A DNA stretch of 64,000 nt, taken from positions 1 through 64,000 of the forward strand of contig RPFO01002276.1 in assembly GCA_009746045.1 (NCBI GenBank), in the 5' to 3' direction. The position numbers and the translations under genes were made by a program. Every line of letters begins with the position of its first letter. Position 1 is the first letter of the stretch. The notes under the pieces were generated by a model. The model worked only from the letters and a program-made list of their open reading frames with translations. It ran no database searches and was not told where the DNA came from. This DNA comes from Mesostigma viride. Lineage: Eukaryota > Streptophyta > Mesostigmatophyceae > Mesostigmatales > Mesostigmataceae. Below are positions 52,141-64,000 of the stretch, piece by piece.

Positions 52141-55100
52141 TCCGTGAGGAACCTTGCGCTTGTGAGGAACCTTGCGCTTGTGAGGAACCTTGCGCTTGTA
52201 CCGTGAGGAACCTTGCGCTTGTACCGTGAGGAACCTTGCGCTTGCACCGTGAGGAACCTTGCGCTTGCACCGTGAGGAACCTTGCGCTTGCACCGTGAGG
52301 AACCTTGCGCTTGTACCGTGAGGAACCTTGCGCTTGTGAGGAACCTTGCGCTTGCACCGTGAGGAACCTTGCGCTTGCACCGTGAGGAACCTTGCGCTTG
52401 CACCGTGAGGAACCTTGCGCTTGCACCGTGAGGAACCTTGCGCTTGCACCGTGAGGAACCTTGCGCTTGCACCGTGAGGAACCTTGCGCTTGCACCGTGA
52501 GGAACCTTGCGCTTGCACCGTGAGGAACCTTGCGCTTGCACCGTGAGGAACCTTGCGCTTGCACCGTGAGGAACCTTGCGCTTGCACCGTGAGGAACCTT
52601 GCGCTTGCACCGTGAGGAACCTTGCGCTTGCACCGTGAGGAACCTTGCGCTTGCACCGTGAGGAACCTTGCGCTTGTACCGTGAGGAACCTTGCGCTTGC
52701 ACCGTGAGGAACCTTGCGCTTGTGAGGAACCTTGCGCTTGTACCGTGAGGAACCTTGCGCTTGCACCGTGAGGAACCTTGCGCTTGCACCGTGAGGAACC
52801 TTGCGCTTGCACCGTGAGGAACCTTGCGCTTGCACCGTGAGGAACCTTGCGCTTGCACCGTGAGGAACCTTGCGCTTGTGAGGAACCTTGCGCTTGTGAG
52901 GAACCTTGCGCTTGCACCGTGAGGAACCTTGCGCTTGCACCGTGAGGAACCTTGCGCTTGCACCGTGAGGAACCTTGCGCTTGCACCGTGAGGAACCTTG
53001 CGCTTGCACCGTGAGGAACCTTGCGCTTGCACCGTGAGGAACCTTGCGCTTGCACCGTGAGGAACCTTGCGCTTGCACCGTGAGGAACCTTGCGCTTGCA
53101 CCGTGAGGAACCTTGCGCTTGCACCGTGAGGAACCTTGCGCTTGCACCGTGAGGAACCTTGCGCTTGCACCGTGAGGAACCTTGCGCTTGCACCGTGAGG
53201 AACCTTGCGCTTGCACCGTGAGGAACCTTGCGCTTGCACCGTGAGGAACCTTGCGCTTGCACCGTGAGGAACCTTGCGCTTGCACCGTGAGGAACCTTGC
53301 GCTTGCACCGTGAGGAACCTTGCGCTTGTGAGGAACCTTGCGCTTGCACCGTGAGGAACCTTGCGCTTGCACCGTGAGGAACCTTGCGCTTGTGAGGAAC
53401 CTTGCGCTTGCACCGTGAGGAACCTTGCGCTTGCACCGTGAGGAACCTTGCGCTTGCACCGTGAGGAACCTTGCGCTTGTGAGGAACCTTGCGCTTGCAC
53501 CGTGAGGAACCTTGCGCTTGCACCGTGAGGAACCTTGCGCTTGCACCGTGAGGAACCTTGCGCTTGTGAGGAACCTTGCGCTTGCACCGTGAGGAACCTT
53601 GCGCTTGCACCGTGAGGAACCTTGCGCTTGCACCGTGAGGAACCTTGCGCTTGCACCGTGAGGAACCTTGCGCTTGCACCGTGAGGAACCTTGCGCTTGT
53701 GAGGAACCTTGCGCTTGCACCGTGAGGAACCTTGCGCTTGTGAGGAACCTTGCGCTTGTGAGGAACCTTGCGCTTGCACCGTGAGGAACCTTGCGCTTGC
53801 ACCGTGAGGAACCTTGCGCTTGCACCGTGAGGAACCTTGCGCTTGCACCGTGAGGAACCTTGCGCTTGCACCGTGAGGAACCTTGCGCTTGCACCGTGAG
53901 GAACCTTGCGCTTGCACCGTGAGGAACCTTGCGCTTGTGAGGAACCTTGCGCTTGCACCGTGAGGAACCTTGCGCTTGCACCGTGAGGAACCTTGCGCTT
54001 GCACCGTGAGGAACCTTGCGCTTGTGAGGAACCTTGCGCTTGCACCGTGAGGAACCTTGCGCTTGCACCGTGAGGAACCTTGCGCTTGCACCGTGAGGAA
54101 CCTTGCGCTTGCACCGTGAGGAACCTTGCGCTTGCACCGTGAGGAACCTTGCGCTTGTGAGGAACCTTGCGCTTGCACCGTGAGGAACCTTGCGCTTGCA
54201 CCGTGAGGAACCTTGCGCTTGCACCGTGAGGAACCTTGCGCTTGTGAGGAACCTTGCGCTTGCACCGTGAGGAACCTTGCGCTTGCACCGTGAGGAACCT
54301 TGCGCTTGCACCGTGAGGAACCTTGCGCTTGCACCGTGAGGAACCTTGCGCTTGCACCGTGAGGAACCTTGCGCTTGCACCGTGAGGAACCTTGCGCTTG
54401 TGAGGAACCTTGCGCTTGCACCGTGAGGAACCTTGCGCTTGCACCGTGAGGAACCTTGCGCTTGCACCGTGAGGAACCTTGCGCTTGCACCGTGAGGAAC
54501 CTTGCGCTTGTGAGGAACCTTGCGCTTGCACCGTGAGGAACCTTGCGCTTGCACCGTGAGGAACCTTGCGCTTGCACCGTGAGGAACCTTGCGCTTGCAC
54601 CGTGAGGAACCTTGCGCTTGCACCGTGAGGAACCTTGCGCTTGCACCGTGAGGAACCTTGCGCTTGCACCGTGAGGAACCTTGCGCTTGCACCGTGAGGA
54701 ACCTTGCGCTTGCACCGTGAGGAACCTTGCGCTTGCACCGTGAGGAACCTTGCGCTTGCACCGTGAGGAACCTTGCGCTTGCACCGTGAGGAACCTTGCG
54801 CTTGCACCGTGAGGAACCTTGCGCTTGCACCGTGAGGAACCTTGCGCTTGTGAGGAACCTTGCGCTTGCACCGTGAGGAACCTTGCGCTTGCACCGTGAG
54901 GAACCTTGCGCTTGTGAGGAACCTTGCGCTTGCACCGTGAGGAACCTTGCGCTTGCACCGTGAGGAACCTTGCGCTTGCACCGTGAGGAACCTTGCGCTT
55001 GTGAGGAACCTTGCGCTTGCACCGTGAGGAACCTTGCGCTTGTGAGGAACCTTGCGCTTGCACCGTGAGGAACCTTGCGCTTGCACCGTGAGGAACCTTG

Positions 55101-58100
55101 CGCTTGCACCGTGAGGAACCTTGCGCTTGCACCGTGAGGAACCTTGCGCTTGCACCGTGAGGAACCTTGCGCTTGTGAGGAACCTTGCGCTTGCACCGTG
55201 AGGAACCTTGCGCTTGTGAGGAACCTTGCGCTTGTGAGGAACCTTGCGCTTGCACCGTGAGGAACCTTGCGCTTGCACCGTGAGGAACCTTGCGCTTGCA
55301 CCGTGAGGAACCTTGCGCTTGCACCGTGAGGAACCTTGCGCTTGCACCGTGAGGAACCTTGCGCTTGCACCGTGAGGAACCTTGCGCTTGCACCGTGAGG
55401 AACCTTGCGCTTGTGAGGAACCTTGCGCTTGCACCGTGAGGAACCTTGCGCTTGCACCGTGAGGAACCTTGCGCTTGCACCGTGAGGAACCTTGCGCTTG
55501 TGAGGAACCTTGCGCTTGCACCGTGAGGAACCTTGCGCTTGCACCGTGAGGAACCTTGCGCTTGCACCGTGAGGAACCTTGCGCTTGCACCGTGAGGAAC
55601 CTTGCGCTTGCACCGTGAGGAACCTTGCGCTTGTGAGGAACCTTGCGCTTGCACCGTGAGGAACCTTGCGCTTGCACCGTGAGGAACCTTGCGCTTGCAC
55701 CGTGAGGAACCTTGCGCTTGTGAGGAACCTTGCGCTTGCACCGTGAGGAACCTTGCGCTTGCACCGTGAGGAACCTTGCGCTTGCACCGTGAGGAACCTT
55801 GCGCTTGCACCGTGAGGAACCTTGCGCTTGCACCGTGAGGAACCTTGCGCTTGCACCGTGAGGAACCTTGCGCTTGTGAGGAACCTTGCGCTTGCACCGT
55901 GAGGAACCTTGCGCTTGCACCGTGAGGAACCTTGCGCTTGCACCGTGAGGAACCTTGCGCTTGCACCGTGAGGAACCTTGCGCTTGTGAGGAACCTTGCG
56001 CTTGCACCGTGAGGAACCTTGCGCTTGCACCGTGAGGAACCTTGCGCTTGCACCGTGAGGAACCTTGCGCTTGCACCGTGAGGAACCTTGCGCTTGCACC
56101 GTGAGGAACCTTGCGCTTGTGAGGAACCTTGCGCTTGCACCGTGAGGAACCTTGCGCTTGCACCGTGAGGAACCTTGCGCTTGCACCGTGAGGAACCTTG
56201 CGCTTGCACCGTGAGGAACCTTGCGCTTGCACCGTGAGGAACCTTGCGCTTGCACCGTGAGGAACCTTGCGCTTGCACCGTGAGGAACCTTGCGCTTGCA
56301 CCGTGAGGAACCTTGCGCTTGCACCGTGAGGAACCTTGCGCTTGCACCGTGAGGAACCTTGCGCTTGCACCGTGAGGAACCTTGCGCTTGCACCGTGAGG
56401 AACCTTGCGCTTGCACCGTGAGGAACCTTGCGCTTGCACCGTGAGGAACCTTGCGCTTGCACCGTGAGGAACCTTGCGCTTGCACCGTGAGGAACCTTGC
56501 GCTTGCACCGTGAGGAACCTTGCGCTTGCACCGTGAGGAACCTTGCGCTTGCACCGTGAGGAACCTTGCGCTTGCACCGTGAGGAACCTTGCGCTTGCAC
56601 CGTGAGGAACCTTGCGCTTGCACCGTGAGGAACCTTGCGCTTGCACCGTGAGGAACCTTGCGCTTGCACCGTGAGGAACCTTGCGCTTGCACCGTGAGGA
56701 ACCTTGCGCTTGCACCGTGAGGAACCTTGCGCTTGCACCGTGAGGAACCTTGCGCTTGCACCGTGAGGAACCTTGCGCTTGCACCGTGAGGAACCTTGCG
56801 CTTGCACCGTGAGGAACCTTGCGCTTGCACCGTGAGGAACCTTGCGCTTGTGAGGAACCTTGCGCTTGCACCGTGAGGAACCTTGCGCTTGTGAGGAACC
56901 TTGCGCTTGCACCGTGAGGAACCTTGCGCTTGCACCGTGAGGAACCTTGCGCTTGCACCGTGAGGAACCTTGCGCTTGCACCGTGAGGAACCTTGCGCTT
57001 GCACCGTGAGGAACCTTGCGCTTGCACCGTGAGGAACCTTGCGCTTGCACCGTGAGGAACCTTGCGCTTGCACCGTGAGGAACCTTGCGCTTGCACCGTG
57101 AGGAACCTTGCGCTTGCACCGTGAGGAACCTTGCGCTTGTGAGGAACCTTGCGCTTGCACCGTGAGGAACCTTGCGCTTGTGAGGAACCTTGCGCTTGTG
57201 AGGAACCTTGCGCTTGCACCGTGAGGAACCTTGCGCTTGCACCGTGAGGAACCTTGCGCTTGCACCGTGAGGAACCTTGCGCTTGCACCGTGAGGAACCT
57301 TGCGCTTGCACCGTGAGGAACCTTGCGCTTGCACCGTGAGGAACCTTGCGCTTGCACCGTGAGGAACCTTGCGCTTGCACCGTGAGGAACCTTGCGCTTG
57401 CACCGTGAGGAACCTTGCGCTTGTGAGGAACCTTGCGCTTGCACCGTGAGGAACCTTGCGCTTGCACCGTGAGGAACCTTGCGCTTGCACCGTGAGGAAC
57501 CTTGCGCTTGCACCGTGAGGAACCTTGCGCTTGCACCGTGAGGAACCTTGCGCTTGCACCGTGAGGAACCTTGCGCTTGCACCGTGAGGAACCTTGCGCT
57601 TGCACCGTGAGGAACCTTGCGCTTGCACCGTGAGGAACCTTGCGCTTGCACCGTGAGGAACCTTGCGCTTGCACCGTGAGGAACCTTGCGCTTGCACCGT
57701 GAGGAACCTTGCGCTTGCACCGTGAGGAACCTTGCGCTTGCACCGTGAGGAACCTTGCGCTTGCACCGTGAGGAACCTTGCGCTTGCACCGTGAGGAACC
57801 TTGCGCTTGTGAGGAACCTTGCGCTTGCACCGTGAGGAACCTTGCGCTTGTGAGGAACCTTGCGCTTGCACCGTGAGGAACCTTGCGCTTGCACCGTGAG
57901 GAACCTTGCGCTTGCACCGTGAGGAACCTTGCGCTTGTGAGGAACCTTGCGCTTGTGAGGAACCTTGCGCTTGTACCGTGAGGAACCTTGCGCTTGCACC
58001 GTGAGGAACCTTGCGCTTGCACCGTGAGGAACCTTGCGCTTGCACCGTGAGGAACCTTGCGCTTGCACCGTGAGGAACCTTGCGCTTGTGAGGAACCTTG

Positions 58101-61100
58101 CGCTTGCACCGTGAGGAACCTTGCGCTTGCACCGTGAGGAACCTTGCGCTTGCACCGTGAGGAACCTTGCGCTTGTGAGGAACCTTGCGCTTGCACCGTG
58201 AGGAACCTTGCGCTTGCACCGTGAGGAACCTTGCGCTTGCACCGTGAGGAACCTTGCGCTTGCACCGTGAGGAACCTTGCGCTTGCACCGTGAGGAACCT
58301 TGCGCTTGTGAGGAACCTTGCGCTTGCACCGTGAGGAACCTTGCGCTTGCACCGTGAGGAACCTTGCGCTTGCACCGTGAGGAACCTTGCGCTTGCACCG
58401 TGAGGAACCTTGCGCTTGCACCGTGAGGAACCTTGCGCTTGCACCGTGAGGAACCTTGCGCTTGCACCGTGAGGAACCTTGCGCTTGTGAGGAACCTTGC
58501 GCTTGCACCGTGAGGAACCTTGCGCTTGCACCGTGAGGAACCTTGCGCTTGCACCGTGAGGAACCTTGCGCTTGCACCGTGAGGAACCTTGCGCTTGCAC
58601 CGTGAGGAACCTTGCGCTTGCACCGTGAGGAACCTTGCGCTTGCACCGTGAGGAACCTTGCGCTTGCACCGTGAGGAACCTTGCGCTTGCACCGTGAGGA
58701 ACCTTGCGCTTGCACCGTGAGGAACCTTGCGCTTGCACCGTGAGGAACCTTGCGCTTGCACCGTGAGGAACCTTGCGCTTGCACCGTGAGGAACCTTGCG
58801 CTTGCACCGTGAGGAACCTTGCGCTTGCACCGTGAGGAACCTTGCGCTTGCACCGTGAGGAACCTTGCGCTTGCACCGTGAGGAACCTTGCGCTTGCACC
58901 GTGAGGAACCTTGCGCTTGCACCGTGAGGAACCTTGCGCTTGCACCGTGAGGAACCTTGCGCTTGCACCGTGAGGAACCTTGCGCTTGCACCGTGAGGAA
59001 CCTTGCGCTTGCACCGTGAGGAACCTTGCGCTTGCACCGTGAGGAACCTTGCGCTTGCACCGTGAGGAACCTTGCGCTTGCACCGTGAGGAACCTTGCGC
59101 TTGCACCGTGAGGAACCTTGCGCTTGCACCGTGAGGAACCTTGCGCTTGTGAGGAACCTTGCGCTTGCACCGTGAGGAACCTTGCGCTTGTGAGGAACCT
59201 TGCGCTTGCACCGTGAGGAACCTTGCGCTTGCACCGTGAGGAACCTTGCGCTTGCACCGTGAGGAACCTTGCGCTTGCACCGTGAGGAACCTTGCGCTTG
59301 CACCGTGAGGAACCTTGCGCTTGTGAGGAACCTTGCGCTTGTGAGGAACCTTGCGCTTGCACCGTGAGGAACCTTGCGCTTGCACCGTGAGGAACCTTGC
59401 GCTTGCACCGTGAGGAACCTTGCGCTTGTGAGGAACCTTGCGCTTGCACCGTGAGGAACCTTGCGCTTGTGAGGAACCTTGCGCTTGTGAGGAACCTTGC
59501 GCTTGCACCGTGAGGAACCTTGCGCTTGCACCGTGAGGAACCTTGCGCTTGCACCGTGAGGAACCTTGCGCTTGCACCGTGAGGAACCTTGCGCTTGCAC
59601 CGTGAGGAACCTTGCGCTTGCACCGTGAGGAACCTTGCGCTTGCACCGTGAGGAACCTTGCGCTTGCACCGTGAGGAACCTTGCGCTTGCACCGTGAGGA
59701 ACCTTGCGCTTGCACCGTGAGGAACCTTGCGCTTGTGAGGAACCTTGCGCTTGCACCGTGAGGAACCTTGCGCTTGCACCGTGAGGAACCTTGCGCTTGC
59801 ACCGTGAGGAACCTTGCGCTTGCACCGTGAGGAACCTTGCGCTTGCACCGTGAGGAACCTTGCGCTTGCACCGTGAGGAACCTTGCGCTTGTGAGGAACC
59901 TTGCGCTTGCACCGTGAGGAACCTTGCGCTTGCACCGTGAGGAACCTTGCGCTTGCACCGTGAGGAACCTTGCGCTTGCACCGTGAGGAACCTTGCGCTT
60001 GCACCGTGAGGAACCTTGCGCTTGCACCGTGAGGAACCTTGCGCTTGCACCGTGAGGAACCTTGCGCTTGCACCGTGAGGAACCTTGCGCTTGCACCGTG
60101 AGGAACCTTGCGCTTGCACCGTGAGGAACCTTGCGCTTGCACCGTGAGGAACCTTGCGCTTGCACCGTGAGGAACCTTGCGCTTGTGAGGAACCTTGCGC
60201 TTGCACCGTGAGGAACCTTGCGCTTGTGAGGAACCTTGCGCTTGCACCGTGAGGAACCTTGCGCTTGCACCGTGAGGAACCTTGCGCTTGCACCGTGAGG
60301 AACCTTGCGCTTGCACCGTGAGGAACCTTGCGCTTGCACCGTGAGGAACCTTGCGCTTGCACCGTGAGGAACCTTGCGCTTGCACCGTGAGGAACCTTGC
60401 GCTTGCACCGTGAGGAACCTTGCGCTTGCACCGTGAGGAACCTTGCGCTTGCACCGTGAGGAACCTTGCGCTTGCACCGTGAGGAACCTTGCGCTTGCAC
60501 CGTGAGGAACCTTGCGCTTGCACCGTGAGGAACCTTGCGCTTGCACCGTGAGGAACCTTGCGCTTGCACCGTGAGGAACCTTGCGCTTGCACCGTGAGGA
60601 ACCTTGCGCTTGCACCGTGAGGAACCTTGCGCTTGCACCGTGAGGAACCTTGCGCTTGCACCGTGAGGAACCTTGCGCTTGCACCGTGAGGAACCTTGCG
60701 CTTGCACCGTGAGGAACCTTGCGCTTGTGAGGAACCTTGCGCTTGCACCGTGAGGAACCTTGCGCTTGTGAGGAACCTTGCGCTTGTGAGGAACCTTGCG
60801 CTTGCACCGTGAGGAACCTTGCGCTTGTGAGGAACCTTGCGCTTGCACCGTGAGGAACCTTGCGCTTGCACCGTGAGGAACCTTGCGCTTGCACCGTGAG
60901 GAACCTTGCGCTTGCACCGTGAGGAACCTTGCGCTTGCACCGTGAGGAACCTTGCGCTTGCACCGTGAGGAACCTTGCGCTTGCACCGTGAGGAACCTTG
61001 CGCTTGTGAGGAACCTTGCGCTTGCACCGTGAGGAACCTTGCGCTTGCACCGTGAGGAACCTTGCGCTTGCACCGTGAGGAACCTTGCGCTTGCACCGTG

Positions 61101-64000
61101 AGGAACCTTGCGCTTGCACCGTGAGGAACCTTGCGCTTGCACCGTGAGGAACCTTGCGCTTGCACCGTGAGGAACCTTGCGCTTGCACCGTGAGGAACCT
61201 TGCGCTTGCACCGTGAGGAACCTTGCGCTTGCACCGTGAGGAACCTTGCGCTTGCACCGTGAGGAACCTTGCGCTTGCACCGTGAGGAACCTTGCGCTTG
61301 CACCGTGAGGAACCTTGCGCTTGCACCGTGAGGAACCTTGCGCTTGCACCGTGAGGAACCTTGCGCTTGCACCGTGAGGAACCTTGCGCTTGCACCGTGA
61401 GGAACCTTGCGCTTGCACCGTGAGGAACCTTGCGCTTGCACCGTGAGGAACCTTGCGCTTGCACCGTGAGGAACCTTGCGCTTGCACCGTGAGGAACCTT
61501 GCGCTTGCACCGTGAGGAACCTTGCGCTTGCACCGTGAGGAACCTTGCGCTTGCACCGTGAGGAACCTTGCGCTTGCACCGTGAGGAACCTTGCGCTTGC
61601 ACCGTGAGGAACCTTGCGCTTGCACCGTGAGGAACCTTGCGCTTGCACCGTGAGGAACCTTGCGCTTGTGAGGAACCTTGCGCTTGCACCGTGAGGAACC
61701 TTGCGCTTGTGAGGAACCTTGCGCTTGCACCGTGAGGAACCTTGCGCTTGCACCGTGAGGAACCTTGCGCTTGCACCGTGAGGAACCTTGCGCTTGCACC
61801 GTGAGGAACCTTGCGCTTGCACCGTGAGGAACCTTGCGCTTGTGAGGAACCTTGCGCTTGAGGAACCTTGCGCTTGCACCGTGAGGAACCTTGCGCTTGC
61901 ACCGTGAGGAACCTTGCGCTTGCACCGTGAGGAACCTTGCGCTTGTGAGGAACCTTGCGCTTGCACCGTGAGGAACCTTGCGCTGTGAGGAACCTTGCGC
62001 TTGTGAGGAACCTTGCGCTTGCACCGTGAGGAACCTTGCGCTTGCACCGTGAGGAACCTTGCGCTTGCACCGTGAGGAACCTTGCGCTTGCACCGTGAGG
62101 AACCTTGCGCTTGCACCGTGAGGAACCTTGCGCTTGCACCGTGAGGAACCTTGCGCTTGCACCGTGAGGAACCTTGCGCTTGCACCGTGAGGAACCTTGC
62201 GCTTGCACCGTGAGGAACCTTGCGCTTGCACCGTGAGGAACCTTGCGCTTGTGAGGAACCTTGCGCTTGCACCGTGAGGAACCTTGCGCTTGCACCGTGA
62301 GGAACCTTGCGCTTGCACCGTGAGGAACCTTGCGCTTGCACCGTGAGGAACCTTGCGCTTGCACCGTGAGGAACCTTGCGCTTGCACCGTGAGGAACCTT
62401 GCGCTTGTGAGGAACCTTGCGCTTGCACCGTGAGGAACCTTGCGCTTGCACCGTGAGGAACCTTGCGCTTGCACCGTGAGGAACCTTGCGCTTGCACCGT
62501 GAGGAACCTTGCGCTTGCACCGTGAGGAACCTTGCGCTTGCACCGTGAGGAACCTTGCGCTTGCACCGTGAGGAACCTTGCGCTTGCACCGTGAGGAACC
62601 TTGCGCTTGCACCGTGAGGAACCTTGCGCTTGCACCGTGAGGAACCTTGCGCTTGCACCGTGAGGAACCTTGCGCTTGCACCGTGAGGAACCTTGCGCTT
62701 GTGAGGAACCTTGCGCTTGCACCGTGAGGAACCTTGCGCTTGTGAGGAACCTTGCGCTTGCACCGTGAGGAACCTTGCGCTTGCACCGTGAGGAACCTTG
62801 CGCTTGCACCGTGAGGAACCTTGCGCTTGCACCGTGAGGAACCTTGCGCTTGCACCGTGAGGAACCTTGCGCTTGCACCGTGAGGAACCTTGCGCTTGCA
62901 CCGTGAGGAACCTTGCGCTTGCACCGTGAGGAACCTTGCGCTTGCACCGTGAGGAACCTTGCGCTTGCACCGTGAGGAACCTTGCGCTTGCACCGTGAGG
63001 AACCTTGCGCTTGCACCGTGAGGAACCTTGCGCTTGCACCGTGAGGAACCTTGCGCTTGCACCGTGAGGAACCTTGCGCTTGCACCGTGAGGAACCTTGC
63101 GCTTGCACCGTGAGGAACCTTGCGCTTGCACCGTGAGGAACCTTGCGCTTGCACCGTGAGGAACCTTGCGCTTGCACCGTGAGGAACCTTGCGCTTGCAC
63201 CGTGAGGAACCTTGCGCTTGCACCGTGAGGAACCTTGCGCTTGTGAGGAACCTTGCGCTTGCACCGTGAGGAACCTTGCGCTTGGTGAGGAACCTTGCGC
63301 TTGTGAGGAACCTTGCGCTTGCACCGTGAGGAACCTTGCGCTTGTGAGGAACCTTGCGCTTGCACCGTGAGGAACCTTGCGCTTGCACCGTGAGGAACCT
63401 TGCGCTTGCACCGTGAGGAACCTTGCGCTTGTGAGGAACCTTGCGCTTGCACCGTGAGGAACCTTGCGCTTGCACCGTGAGGAACCTTGCGCTTGCACCG
63501 TGAGGAACCTTGCGCTTGCACCGTGAGGAACCTTGCGCTTGCACCGTGAGGAACCTTGCGCTTGCACCGTGAGGAACCTTGCGCTTGCACCGTGAGGAAC
63601 CTTGCGCTTGCACCGTGAGGAACCTTGCGCTTGCACCGTGAGGAACCTTGCGCTTGCACCGTGAGGAACCTTGCGCTTGTGAGGAACCTTGCGCTTGCAC
63701 CGTGAGGAACCTTGCGCTTGTGAGGAACCTTGCGCTTGTGAGGAACCTTGCGCTTGCACCGTGAGGAACCTTGCGCTTGCACCGTGAGGAACCTTGCGCT
63801 TGCACCGTGAGGAACCTTGCGCTTGCACCGTGAGGAACCTTGCGCTTGCACCGTGAGGAACCTTGCGCTTGCACCGTGAGGAACCTTGCGCTTGCACCGT
63901 GAGGAACCTTGCGCTTGTGAGGAACCTTGCGCTTGCACCGTGAGGAACCTTGCGCTTGTGAGGAACCTTGCGCTTGTGAGGAACCTTGCGCTTGCACCGT
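52141..64000. repeat. 23/18-bp satellite array, at least 11.9 kb
   Basis: Two unit lengths alternate: a 23-bp long unit (for example 52381-52403) and an 18-bp short unit that lacks gcacc (for example 52157-52174). Both share gtgaggaaccttgcgcttg. Very few substitutions are seen: a T for C (gtaccgtg) in the first units and near 57975, and three length slips near 61860, 61985 and 63285. I estimate roughly 530 units. All three minus-strand frames stay open throughout because the reverse unit contains no stop; 23 is not a multiple of 3, so each frame yields the same 23-residue peptide. The array starts about 130 bp upstream of the first candidate exon of the TSNAXIP1-like gene and runs off the window. 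Confidence 0.97.

Noticed and set aside
52023-63997. Three giant overlapping minus-strand open frames of nearly 4,000 codons in the satellite
   Set aside because: The reverse 23-bp and 18-bp units contain no stop codon in any phase, so openness in all three frames is a property of the repeat and not evidence of a protein.
52141-64000. CRISPR array
   Set aside because: The repeats are contiguous without unique spacers, and the context is eukaryotic.

Overview
The window is nuclear DNA of a repeat-rich eukaryote, most likely a flagellated member of the green lineage (green or charophyte-type alga). This is an inference. It rests on plant-type telomere motifs (TTTAGGG) in a tandem array at 43.7-44.2 kb, a decayed plastid-type tRNA-Ser at 5.3 kb, an intron-rich gene with GT-AG introns that resembles TSNAXIP1 of ciliated eukaryotes, and tyrosine-recombinase retrotransposons with split direct repeats like those known from volvocine algae. 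No species can be named. There are no operons, rRNA genes or CRISPR arrays.

Layout. 1-7.5 kb: little coding content, one possible decayed gag fragment (minus strand), a 2.5-kb minisatellite of 40-bp units, and the tRNA-Ser pseudogene. 7.55-15.2 kb: a complete Copia-superfamily LTR retrotransposon with near-identical LTRs, 5-bp target duplications, a gag broken into several frames and an intact 1,200-codon pol whose retropepsin-like domain lies between integrase and reverse transcriptase. 15.9-21.3 kb: a DIRS-order (PAT-like) element on the plus strand. 21.7-22.2 and 26.7-27.3 kb: two short composite elements with palindromic terminal repeats around a core carrying a tRNA-like 3' half. 22.4-24.7 kb: 5'-truncated LINE with a C-terminal nuclease domain. 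25.4-26.7 and 32.9-34.2 kb: two diverged inverted copies of an unclassified unit. 27.9-30.6 kb: a 184-bp satellite interrupted by a non-autonomous split-repeat element. 31-31.9 kb: long tetranucleotide arrays. 35.1-42.9 kb: a second non-autonomous split-repeat element into which an autonomous DIRS-order element (minus strand) has inserted. 43.7-44.6 kb: telomere-like and heptamer arrays. 45.0-52.0 kb: at least nine coding exons of the TSNAXIP1-like gene (minus strand), with minisatellites and a foldback in its introns. 52.14-64 kb: an 11.9-kb satellite of 23-bp and 18-bp units that runs off the window.

How the parts relate. Almost all coding capacity belongs to transposons. The four split-repeat elements share their outer terminal motif and integrate at a 2-3 nt core ending in TT without target duplication, which suggests that one kind of tyrosine recombinase mobilises both autonomous and non-autonomous members. 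The palindromic composites have AGTTA/TAACT ends and 5-bp duplications, the same terminal pentamer and duplication length as the Copia LTR, so the Copia integrase is a candidate partner. The only convincing cellular gene is the TSNAXIP1-like one. Its upstream exons, if they exist, must lie within or beyond the satellite.
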